Shown here one piece after another: positions 15,681 to 23,383 of a stretch of DNA of 31,941 nt. The translations under genes and the position numbers were made by a program. Each line of letters begins with the position of its first letter. Within the stretch, counting starts at the first letter, position 1. This DNA comes from Bordetella parapertussis (GTDB taxonomy: Bacteria > Pseudomonadota > Gammaproteobacteria > Burkholderiales > Burkholderiaceae_C), in assembly GCA_945878355.1 (NCBI GenBank), contig CAMCTC010000054.1, forward strand, positions 1-31,941. The letters run 5' to 3'. The notes below the pieces were generated by a model, which had not been told where the DNA came from, did no database searches, and was given only the letters and a program-made list of their open reading frames with translations.

Positions 15681-17219
15681 ATGGACATCTGGACCGAAGG
15701 TTATGTCACCGACGTCAACTACCTGGATACCTTTAACCGAGAGTTGACGCCGGTTTGGCTGAGCACCACCGCGACGCTGCTGGGCTACCGCACGCCACCG
15801 TTGGACCAGCCCTATGCCTATGCCGATCTGGGCTGCGGCCAGGGATTTGGCACCGCGTTGATGGCCGCGGCCAACCCGGTCGGCCGGTTCTGGGGCTTTG
15901 ATTTCAACCCGGGCCATGTGGCCCAGGGTCGGCGCATGGCGGCTGCCAGTGGCATCGCCAACATCGAGTTCCACGAGGCCAGCTTCGCGCAGCTTGCCGA
16001 TTCCGCCGCAGGTTGCTGGCCCGAATTCGACTTCATCGTGCTGCACGGCGTCTACAGCTGGGTTTCGCGCGCCAACCAGTTGGCCATCATCGAGTTCATC
16101 CGCCGCTTTCTCAAACCCGGCGGTCTGGTCTACATCGCCTACAACTGCGCGCCGGGCTGTTCGGCCATGGTGCCCTTGCAGCACCTGATGAGGCGCCACG
16201 CCGACCAGCACCCGGCCCGCTCAGACTTGCAGGCGCAGCGGGCCCTGGACTTCGTCGGGCGCCTGCGCGAGGGCGGTGCGAAGTACTTCAGCGCGCACCC
16301 CGATGTCTCGGTGCGTCTGGCGACGGCAGCCAAGTCAGACAGCCGTTACCTGGCCCATGAATACCTCAACCGCGATTGGCAGATCGTCGATTTCGCGGCG
16401 GTCGCACAAGATGGCGCGCGGGCCAAGCTGGACTATCTCGGCAGCGCTTGCCTGCTGGAAAACCTGGACCACCGGTCGGCCCCGGCTGGTTTGCTGCCGC
16501 TGCTGGCGGAGACGACCGACACCGTTTTGCACCAGACCTTGCTGGACTTTGCCGCCAACAAGGGCTTTCGGCGCGACATCTTTCAAAAAGGCCTGGCACG
16601 GCTGAACGCGCGCGAACATGCCGCTGCGCTGCGCCGGATCTGCCTGTTTCCGCTGGCCATCGAGACCAGCGGTGCCATCGTCTTCCCAACCCCGATTGGC
16701 CCAGCCAGCGGACGGCCCGAACTCTACCAAGCGCTGATGCAGGGCTTTTCTCAAGGCGAACTGAGCTTGGGCGAGATGGCCGCGCGCCCGGAATTGGCGG
16801 GCAAAACCCAGGCCCAGTTGATCGAGGTCGCGATGCTGCTGATCAGTGCCGGCCATGTGCAGCCCAAGGCCGGCGCTGTGCAGCCGGCCTTGGCACAAGC
16901 GCTCAACCGCTTCATCCGTGCCGAGGTGATGGACGGGCAGCACCTGAACTACTTCGCGGCCCCCACCTTGGGCAGCGCGATCGAGGTCAGCTTTGTCGAC
17001 ATGGTGGCGGCGATGCTGCTGGTCGAGACGCCGGATTTGACCCAAGACGCTTTCGTCAGCGCTGGTTGGCAGTTGCTGGTCAGCCTGGGTGGCCAACTCG
17101 TCAAGGACGGCCTGGTGCTGTCCACCGAGGAGGCCTCGTTGCGGGAGCTGGCGGCTGTGTTCACCAGCTTCCAGCAAGGCAAGACAGCGCTCTGGCAAAG
17201 ACTGGGGATCCTGCCCTGA
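15681..17219 (+). CDS. SAM methyltransferase with methyltransferase-regulatory domain
   Basis: This 512-residue protein has a class I methyltransferase domain first (motif I YADLGCGQGFGTA, 47-59; FWGFDFNPGHVAQGRRMA; FDFIVLHGVYSWVSR; then FLKPGGLVYIAYN). A long region follows that resembles the methyltransferase-regulatory domain of PF10119-type proteins (about 220-500, including KYFSAHPDVSVRLATA and YLAHEYLNRDWQIVDFA). Rickettsial enzymes with this domain methylate lysines of outer-membrane adhesins, so methylation of the T1SS substrate is an attractive inference. The gene lies 56 bp behind hlyD in the same orientation and probably belongs to the operon. It is bracketed by a 71-bp repeat of the hlyD tail, a sign that it was inserted or rearranged there. 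The Shine-Dalgarno is weak (AGGG). Confidence 0.83.
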   Translation: MDIWTEGYVTDVNYLDTFNRELTPVWLSTTATLLGYRTPPLDQPYAYADLGCGQGFGTALMAAANPVGRFWGFDFNPGHVAQGRRMAAASGIANIEFHEASFAQLADSAAGCWPEFDFIVLHGVYSWVSRANQLAIIEFIRRFLKPGGLVYIAYNCAPGCSAMVPLQHLMRRHADQHPARSDLQAQRALDFVGRLREGGAKYFSAHPDVSVRLATAAKSDSRYLAHEYLNRDWQIVDFAAVAQDGARAKLDYLGSACLLENLDHRSAPAGLLPLLAETTDTVLHQTLLDFAANKGFRRDIFQKGLARLNAREHAAALRRICLFPLAIETSGAIVFPTPIGPASGRPELYQALMQGFSQGELSLGEMAARPELAGKTQAQLIEVAMLLISAGHVQPKAGAVQPALAQALNRFIRAEVMDGQHLNYFAAPTLGSAIEVSFVDMVAAMLLVETPDLTQDAFVSAGWQLLVSLGGQLVKDGLVLSTEEASLRELAAVFTSFQQGKTALWQRLGILP

Positions 17220-17241
17220 CGGGATCGCGATCCCCCGCAAC

Positions 17242-17312
17242 ATCCTGAAATACCTCGCCAAACCGGTGTTCAAGGCTTTTGGCGGCGCGATGAACGAGCG
17301 CTGATCAAGCCG
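17242..17312 (+). repeat. 71-bp direct repeat, copy 2 (orphan hlyD tail)
   Basis: Matches 15562-15632 at 69 of 71 positions, including the hlyD stop and eight bases after it. It encodes the hlyD C-terminus (KYLAKPVFKAFGGAMNER, stop) with no gene in front. The offset between copies is exactly 1680 bp. Confidence 0.95.
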
Positions 17313-17324
17313 ACGATTGCAGCG

Positions 17325-18170
17325 TCAGCCAGTCGGTCCGTCGACATGGCAGGTGCTGCGTTTCATGCTGTCTCGCAGCGCGCGCGGGCGCTTGATCGCG
17401 CCGCTGCGATCGTCGAACTCAGCCACCATCAGGTCTAGCGCGCCACGGCGCTCCTGCGCTTCCACCGGCAGCCAAGGCGAGCCGATGGCCGCCCATTGCG
17501 CGTCGGTGAGCAGCAGTTCGCCGGTCAGGAAGATCTGGTGACAGGCCTGGCCGGCATCGAAGGACGCGGCGACCGCCTGCCCGCTGTCTGCCGGTCGACA
17601 CAGCCCGTGCGCCATCGTCTGGTCGAAAACAACCAGGTCGCCGGGCGCCAACACCAGGCGTACGCCTGCATGCGGCATCACGAACTCGACATCGGCGACG
17701 GCCAGCGCCAGGACCCAGAACAGGCAGCGCGACCAATGCCGGCTGACGTCGTTGTGAAAGCCCGCGCCGCAGCATGCGAGGTAATCGATACGGGTCGCGA
17801 CGCTGCGCCGGTAGTCCGCGGGCTCAGGCCCCAGCACGCCGGTCAGCTGCAATGCGCCGGCGATGCTGCCGACCAAGTCGGCCACCCGCGGCGCTGCTGC
17901 GGCCAGCGCCGCCAGCGTCGTGGTCGCGTAGTCGATGTCAGAGAACGCCTCGATCTGAACCCGAGACCGACCTTCGGCCGCGAGGCCTGCGAGCGAGCCG
18001 GCATCGAGGAAATCGGTTCGCACGACATGTACCAGGCCGTAGGGTGCGCGCGCGTCCGACGCGTGCTGGGCCTCGTCGCTGCGAACCGCGAAGGCGCGGA
18101 AGGGCAGGGGCACCTGGTACACGCCGGCTGCGATGGTCCGGTGAGCGGGGTGAGCGGGGTGGGCGGGCAT
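17325..18170 (-). CDS. 2OG-Fe(II) dioxygenase-like protein
   Basis: This 281-residue protein shows the facial triad of a 2-oxoglutarate/iron oxygenase: HND (His139, Asp141) in GAGFHNDVSRHWS, a distal His188 in FDQTMAHGLCRP, and Arg192 shortly after, the usual 2OG carboxylate ligand. LVLAPGDLVVFDQ before the distal His is the typical strand-turn of the family. Members hydroxylate protein side chains or small molecules; the substrate is unknown. I chose ATG 18170. The frame stays open to 18524 but overlaps the divergent gene at 18242. The first codons are three 9-bp tandem units coding PAHPAHPAH, so the N-terminus may be variable. It lies just beyond the hlyD-tail repeat in convergent orientation. 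Confidence 0.65.
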   Translation of the reverse strand: MPAHPAHPAHRTIAAGVYQVPLPFRAFAVRSDEAQHASDARAPYGLVHVVRTDFLDAGSLAGLAAEGRSRVQIEAFSDIDYATTTLAALAAAAPRVADLVGSIAGALQLTGVLGPEPADYRRSVATRIDYLACCGAGFHNDVSRHWSRCLFWVLALAVADVEFVMPHAGVRLVLAPGDLVVFDQTMAHGLCRPADSGQAVAASFDAGQACHQIFLTGELLLTDAQWAAIGSPWLPVEAQERRGALDLMVAEFDDRSGAIKRPRALRDSMKRSTCHVDGPTG

Positions 18171-18241
18171 CGCCCGATTGTCGCGACCTGCGCGCCGATT
18201 AGAGTGTGCACCTCTCAACCCGTCGATGCCTCGACCCCGCC

Positions 18242-19054
18242 ATGAACAGACTGCCATCGGAGCTGCACCGCCTGTACGCAGCGCAGGCACCGGGCCCTGA
18301 CACGGCGCCCGAGGCCTTGCGCCTGATCGACGACAGCGGACGGGTGCGGGCGATGGTGCTGTCGCTCGCCAGGCCTGCCGATTGGCAAGCGCTGGCCAAA
18401 GTCTGGCAAGGCGTTCAGGTCGACCTGGACTTGCCAGCGCCAGCGATTGCGGTCTCGGGCACCGACGCTTATCAACTCTGGTTCTCGCTCGCGCAGCCGC
18501 TGCCTGCCGCGCAAGCCCTGGCATTTCTCGAGTCTTTGCGCCTACGCTATCTCGGCGACATCAAGCCGCAACGCGTTGGCCTGATGCCGAGCATGGATGG
18601 CGCGTCGCCGCCACGCGTACAGCATGCCGACACGGTGCCGGCATTGCAGGCGAGCGGCTGTTGGTCGGCTTTCGTCGCGCCCGAGCTCGCGCCGGTGTTC
18701 GCCGACGAGCCCTGGCTAGAGACCGCGCCGAACCCCGAGGGTCAGTCCAGCTTGCTGGCGCGCCTGGCCAGCATCCCACTTGCCGACTTTGAGCTGGCGC
18801 TGCAAGGGCTCAGCCCGGCCCAGGCGTCGGCCCCTGGCACGCCAGCATCTGTGCCTGCCTTGGTGCTGGACGCCGTTGCCAGCCCGATGGGCCAGCGCAA
18901 GGTGGCCGCCGGCCCGTGGTTGGATCCGAAAAGCTTCTTGCTCGAGGTGATGAACAATGACGCCGTTGAACTGCGCCTGCGCATCGAAGCGGCGAAAGCT
19001 CTCTTGCCCCACGTTGACACGACAGGCCCAGTGCCAGGAGTTCCACCGCCATGA
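18242..19054 (+). CDS. Unrecognised 270-residue protein coupled to the aldolase gene
   Basis: I do not recognise this family with confidence. The N-terminal half mixes helices and strands (RLIDDSGRVRAMVLSLARPADW, then AIAVSGTDAYQLWFSLAQPL, LEAMAAG-free). The centre contains GCWSAFVAPELAPVFADEPWLE. The C-terminal part (GPWLDPKSFLLEVMNNDAVELRLRIEAAKALLPH) resembles a short helical motif I know from phage terminase-associated and other DNA-related proteins. No signal peptide or membrane segment is visible, so it is probably cytoplasmic. The stop overlaps the start of the class II aldolase gene (ATGA), so they are co-expressed. ATG 18242 was preferred to upstream alternatives because of the divergent oxygenase promoter. 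Confidence 0.75.
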   Translation: MNRLPSELHRLYAAQAPGPDTAPEALRLIDDSGRVRAMVLSLARPADWQALAKVWQGVQVDLDLPAPAIAVSGTDAYQLWFSLAQPLPAAQALAFLESLRLRYLGDIKPQRVGLMPSMDGASPPRVQHADTVPALQASGCWSAFVAPELAPVFADEPWLETAPNPEGQSSLLARLASIPLADFELALQGLSPAQASAPGTPASVPALVLDAVASPMGQRKVAAGPWLDPKSFLLEVMNNDAVELRLRIEAAKALLPHVDTTGPVPGVPPP

Positions 19055-19785
19055 CCAGCGCTCATCTGCACCAACAGGATTTCAACTCAGCCGCGGTCAG
19101 CCGCTTGCGCGCCGACCTGGCGGTCGCGCTGCGCGCCGCCGCGCAGCACGGCTTGTCCGAGGGCGTTTGCAACCACTTCAGCGTCGAGTTGCCCGACGGC
19201 TCGGGCCGCTTCTTGCTCAACCCGCGCGGCCTGCTGTGGCGCGAGGTCGGTGCCGATGACATCGTGATGGTCGACGGCGACGGTCAGCATCTGGCCGGGC
19301 GCCACCCGGTCGAGCCGACCGCGATGCACATCCACGCCGCAATCCACCGCATCGCCGGCAAGGCCTGCGTGCTGCACACCCATATGCCGCAGGCCACGGC
19401 GTTGACGCTGACGGCAGACCGCGGGCTAGACACCTGCCTGTCGCAGAACGCAATGCGATTTCACGGCCGGGTCGCTGTCGACGGGCATTACAACGGGCTG
19501 GCACTCGACCCGTCCGAAGGCGAGCGCATCGCGCGGTCTATGCAGGGCGCCGATGTGGTGTTTCTGGCCAACCACGGCGTGGTCGTCTGCGGCGAGCGCA
19601 TCGACCATGCTTATGACGACCTGTACTACCTCGAGCGCGCCTGCGCGCTGCAGGTGCTGGCGATGTCGACCGGGCGGCCGCTGATGCCGGTGGCCGCCGA
19701 CCTGGCGGCGCGGGTGGGCGAGCAGACGCTGAGCGAGCGGCTGCAGTCAGAACTGTTCTTCGACGCGCTGCGGCGCAGCGTCTGA
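19051..19785 (+). CDS. Class II aldolase/adducin-family protein
   Basis: This 244-residue cytoplasmic protein shows the class II aldolase zinc site: HTH (His109 and His111) in VLHTHMPQATAL, His175 in FLANHGVVV, and Glu88 in VEPTAMHIHAAIHR as the likely catalytic acid/base. SEGVCNHFSVELP is the family's phosphate-binding loop. Family members cleave or epimerise phosphorylated sugars such as fuculose- or ribulose-phosphate, but many homologues, including this group with relaxed loops, have no defined substrate. A good Shine-Dalgarno (AGGAG) lies 11 bp upstream of the ATG, inside the end of the preceding gene, with which it overlaps by four bases. Confidence 0.9.
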   Translation: MTSAHLHQQDFNSAAVSRLRADLAVALRAAAQHGLSEGVCNHFSVELPDGSGRFLLNPRGLLWREVGADDIVMVDGDGQHLAGRHPVEPTAMHIHAAIHRIAGKACVLHTHMPQATALTLTADRGLDTCLSQNAMRFHGRVAVDGHYNGLALDPSEGERIARSMQGADVVFLANHGVVVCGERIDHAYDDLYYLERACALQVLAMSTGRPLMPVAADLAARVGEQTLSERLQSELFFDALRRSV

Positions 19786-19825
19786 CGGGGCTGCCGGCGA
19801 GCGCCAGCGCTTTTGAGCGCCCCAA

Positions 19826-19888
19826 GGCCGGCCGAAGCCGGCCGCCCCCCGTGGGGATCAAGCAAAGTGGCAAAGCCACATTTGCTTG
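19826..19888 (+). terminator. Two consecutive hairpins after the aldolase gene
   Basis: GGCCGGC-CGAA-GCCGGCC (19826-19843) is a perfect 7-bp stem. CAAGCAAAGTGGC-AAA paired with GCCAC-A-TTTGCTTG (19859-19888) is a 13-bp stem with one bulge. No U-tract follows the first and only a short one is in the second, so intrinsic termination is possible but unproven. The pair could also be a dispersed repeat. Confidence 0.45.
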
Positions 19889-20010
19889 AGAGCGGCTGCC
19901 GACAGGTCGGGTCGACCTTGGGCGCCTGCGCCAGCGTTCGTCGGGTTTGAGTTGCTTGATCGCAAGGCGACAGCTTTGCCGGCCTCTATGGTCCAGATCG
20001 CAACGGAGAC

Positions 20011-23000
20011 ATGCCCATGGATCGACCCAGACTGCCGGACGTTCTCGCTGATGATTCGACGCCTGGCGGCCCGTCGCCCAAGTTGGGCCGGATGCTGCTG
20101 GTGCTGGTGCTGGCGATGTTGGCGCTGTTGGTGTTGCAGATCGTGCTGGGCTTGCCGGGCGATCTGGGTGCCGAGGACTTTCTCGGTCACGGCCGGGCCG
20201 ACCTGGCGTTGATGCGATCGGTCGCCGAGGCCTGGGACCAGCTGCTGCTGGTGCAATGGGGTCCGGTCCGCGCGACGCTGCGCTTGGCGGCTTGGCTGTA
20301 CTTTGTGCTCGACACCGTCTTTCTGCTGCCGCTGTACGGCGTTTTCCTGCTCGAGGTCGCGCGGCGTATCGATGCCGCATCTGAGCTGCGTGGCTGGCCA
20401 CAAGGCCGCCGCGCTGCGCTGCTGGTCGCCGCGATCACGCTGCTGTTGATGGCGGTGGACCTTGTGGAAAACACCTCGAGTCTGGTCAAGCTCGGTTTGA
20501 CGGGGATGTCGGCCTGGCTGTACTGGCTGTACTGGCCGAGCGCGTTGGCCGCGCCGCTGCTGGCTTGGCGGCTGTGGCAACGCGGCACCGAAGGCCGCTT
20601 GGTGCTTGAGCGTCTGCACCGGCTCGGCGGGTTTTGGTCGAGGATGCCGACGCTGCTGCGCGGCCTGGCTGGGGTCGCGATGCTGGTGACCATTGGTCTG
20701 CTGCTGGCGGCGCCGTTCGATGGCGCGCTGGGCGCGGTGCTGGCCATTGGCGCCGCCAGCCACCTGGTCAAGCTGGCGCTGCTTGCTGCGCTGGCGTTGA
20801 TATTTCTCGCGCTCTTGCTGACCTGGATTTACGCCAGCGACGGTCCGGGGCCTGGCCGTGCGTCCTTGCGCCGTGGTCTGGCCGACATCGTCTGGCGCAC
20901 CCGCTATGTGCTCACAGCGCTGGTGTTGCTGGTGGGCATGACCTTGGTGTCGGACCAGTGCCGCGACGTGATGATCGGCGTGGCCGATGGCTTGTTCGTC
21001 TGGCCGCAAGCGGTTTGGGCCTGGTTGGCGCTGGCCTTGTCGGTCGTCGCGGTCTGGGCGATGTCGTTTTCTTGTTGGTTGTGGGCCCGCTTGGCCTGCC
21101 GCATGCCGGGACCGGGTCGCGACCCTTTGTTGCCGACGGTGGAGTCGGCGTTGCGCGACGCCGCGCAGGGCATGGCGCGGCTGCTCGGGGTCTTGCCGCT
21201 GCTCTCTGCGGCGCTGCTGGCCGCGCTGGCCGCGCGCGACGCGGTCTGGGCCGGCATGCGCTTGCGCGAGGCCCAGGTCGCGTCGCCGTTGGTGCTGCTG
21301 GTCTTCGGTCTGGCCTGCGTGCTGGGCGGCCTGCTGTTTCTGTGGGGACGCGAGCGCGTATCGGCGGGCGCGGCGTCGCCGGACTATTACGACGACCCGA
21401 CGATGCTGCCGAACTGGGTCGCTGCGATCAACGCTGCCAAGTACAGCCTGGCCTGGGCAGGCGGGCCAGGCCCGGTCAGCTTGCCGCTGATCGCGCTGGC
21501 ACTGGCAGTGGGCCTACGCGGCGCGGTCGCGCTGCTGCAGCCCGGCGTGCCTTTTGCCTACCCGGTGGTGTTGTTCTCGCTGGTCGGCTGGCTGGGACTG
21601 TTCGGCTGGCTGTCGATGAAGGAGCAGCGTGAGGCCAGGCCCTGGTTGCTGTTGATCGTCGCGCTGGTGGGCATCGCGGGCTTGGTCGGGCTGACCAACA
21701 ACCATGTCGTGCGCTTGGTGACCCCGACCCACGATGCCCATTTGCCGCCGGTGCTGGCACAGGTCATCGGCAGCGTGTCGCTGCTGGTCTGCATCGCCGT
21801 CGCAGCCTGGTTGCTGGTGCGCAGCGCGGTGCTCAGGCTCAAGGGTCGCCGGGTTCATTGGAGCGGGGTGCTGGTGGGCTTGTTGCTGGCGAGCATCGCG
21901 GTGCTGGGCGCGGTCGACCGCCTGACGGCCAGCGGCGCGCCGGCCCGGGCGCCAGCGCCGCGCGTGCCGGTCGACACCGCTATCGCGCAGTGGGTCGACG
22001 CGATGTGGGCCGATCCTGGGCTTCGAATCCCCGGCCAACGGGTGTTCTTTGTCGCCTCGGAAGGCGGCGGCATTCGGGCTGCTTATTGGACCGCGCGAAC
22101 GCTGATGTTGTTGCGCGACCGGTTGCCGGGGTTCGATCAGCGCAGCTTCATGCTGTCGGGCGTGTCGGGCGGCGCGGTCGGCGAGGCGGTCTACCTAGCT
22201 TGCAGCTTGCAGCCGAGGATGGCTGGCGCGGCCTGTGTCGACGGCTTTGGCCGTACCGACCTGCTGACGCCGCTGCTGGGGGCCTGGTTGTTCGAGGACG
22301 CGCTGGCGCGGTTGCTGCCGACCACGCTGCCCAGCGCGATGCTCGACGGCGGGCGCGGCCCCTGTGTCCAAGCCGGCTGCGGCTTCTTGTCTCGCGGCCT
22401 GTGGTTCGAGCAGGCGCTGGAGCAGGCCGTGCCGGCGCTGGCGCTGGGTCTGGCGCGGTCTGCCCAAGCGGCTGAGGCAGCCGGCAGCCACCTGCCGCGA
22501 TTGTTCCTCAACAGCACCTGGGTCGAGTCGGGTGAGCGGACCATCGCGTCCAGCGTGCAGGCCGGTTGGCAGCCCGGTGCGCAGTCGGTGTTTGCCGGTG
22601 CGCGCGACCCACTGAGCTTTGCAGCCGGGCAGGGCGCTGCGCTGGACTTGCCGCTGTCAACCGCAGCGCACAACGCAGCGCGATTTCCGTTCGTCAATGC
22701 GATCGGGCTGCTGATCTCGGCCGATGGCAACGCTGGGCACCTCGCCGATGGCGGTTACTTCGACAACTCGGGCACCCAGACGGTGGCTGACGCGCTCGCT
22801 GCGCTGCGGGTATTTGTCGCGCGCCAGCAATGCGACGATGCAGCGGACCCGGTTTGCCAGCACAGGCTGGTCTGGCTGCGCAGCCTGCGCCCGACCGTGA
22901 TCGTGATCCAGAACGGCGTCGCCGCCGACTGCCTTGGCAGCAGCCGGCTGGCTTGTCTGCGCCAGTCCTGGGGCCTGCAGGCCGACGCCGGCGCGCCCTA

Positions 23001-23292
23001 CCAGCCTGGGGCGCCGGTCGATGCTGGCCAACTGCGCCTGTATGCCGACGCGATCGGACCGCTGCTGACCCTGCTCAACGCTGGCGGAACCGGTGCCAAC
23101 GGCCGCCGCGCCGAGGCCTTGCTGGCGCGTGATTGCGCGCGCTTCGACCCGGCCCAACCCGACTGCGTCGTGCGGCTGGCGCAGCGCACCGACGGTGTGC
23201 TCTACCCCCTGGGTTGGTACCTGTCGCCGACCGCCAGGGCCGCGCTCGATGCCAAGGCCAGCCGCGAAGTGGCAGCCGCTGCGCTGGACTGA
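20011..23292 (+). CDS. Polytopic membrane protein with C-terminal patatin-like phospholipase domain
   Basis: This 1093-residue protein has a membrane part and an enzyme part. Residues 25-650 contain some 12 or more hydrophobic segments (for example MLLVLVLAMLALLVLQIVL and ALLSAALLAALAA). Residues about 670-1090 form a patatin fold: an oxyanion loop EGGGIR near 680, the nucleophile elbow GVSGG with Ser719, and the dyad Asp913 in DGGYFDNSG. Patatins are Ser-Asp acyl hydrolases acting on phospholipids. Fusion to so large a membrane region suggests lipid remodelling at the inner membrane, which is inference. ATG 20011 is followed by a second in-frame ATG at 20017. About 225 bp with two hairpins separate it from the aldolase gene. 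It is unlike ordinary patatins, which are about 300 residues. Confidence 0.83.
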   Translation: MPMDRPRLPDVLADDSTPGGPSPKLGRMLLVLVLAMLALLVLQIVLGLPGDLGAEDFLGHGRADLALMRSVAEAWDQLLLVQWGPVRATLRLAAWLYFVLDTVFLLPLYGVFLLEVARRIDAASELRGWPQGRRAALLVAAITLLLMAVDLVENTSSLVKLGLTGMSAWLYWLYWPSALAAPLLAWRLWQRGTEGRLVLERLHRLGGFWSRMPTLLRGLAGVAMLVTIGLLLAAPFDGALGAVLAIGAASHLVKLALLAALALIFLALLLTWIYASDGPGPGRASLRRGLADIVWRTRYVLTALVLLVGMTLVSDQCRDVMIGVADGLFVWPQAVWAWLALALSVVAVWAMSFSCWLWARLACRMPGPGRDPLLPTVESALRDAAQGMARLLGVLPLLSAALLAALAARDAVWAGMRLREAQVASPLVLLVFGLACVLGGLLFLWGRERVSAGAASPDYYDDPTMLPNWVAAINAAKYSLAWAGGPGPVSLPLIALALAVGLRGAVALLQPGVPFAYPVVLFSLVGWLGLFGWLSMKEQREARPWLLLIVALVGIAGLVGLTNNHVVRLVTPTHDAHLPPVLAQVIGSVSLLVCIAVAAWLLVRSAVLRLKGRRVHWSGVLVGLLLASIAVLGAVDRLTASGAPARAPAPRVPVDTAIAQWVDAMWADPGLRIPGQRVFFVASEGGGIRAAYWTARTLMLLRDRLPGFDQRSFMLSGVSGGAVGEAVYLACSLQPRMAGAACVDGFGRTDLLTPLLGAWLFEDALARLLPTTLPSAMLDGGRGPCVQAGCGFLSRGLWFEQALEQAVPALALGLARSAQAAEAAGSHLPRLFLNSTWVESGERTIASSVQAGWQPGAQSVFAGARDPLSFAAGQGAALDLPLSTAAHNAARFPFVNAIGLLISADGNAGHLADGGYFDNSGTQTVADALAALRVFVARQQCDDAADPVCQHRLVWLRSLRPTVIVIQNGVAADCLGSSRLACLRQSWGLQADAGAPYQPGAPVDAGQLRLYADAIGPLLTLLNAGGTGANGRRAEALLARDCARFDPAQPDCVVRLAQRTDGVLYPLGWYLSPTARAALDAKASREVAAAALD

Positions 23293-23383
23293 AAGCGGTG
23301 TTGCTGGCTGTCGCGTCCCTATGGATGTTCAAATCAAGCCCGTCGAGCCGCAGCCGATGCGGCCATCCACTCCGGGGAAAACC

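Noticed and set aside
15633..17241. Methyltransferase gene as cargo of a classical integrase element
   Set aside because: A duplicated gene end is typical of integrase insertion, but no integrase or other mobility gene lies between the repeats.
18171..18524. Longer N-terminus for the 2OG oxygenase
   Set aside because: It would overlap the divergent 18242 gene and is arginine/proline-rich shadow sequence. ATG 18170 begins a sensible protein.
23093..23383. N-terminal extension of the dienoyl-CoA reductase-like frame
   Set aside because: It overlaps the patatin gene, and the SDR Rossmann motif sits at the normal distance from ATG 23384.
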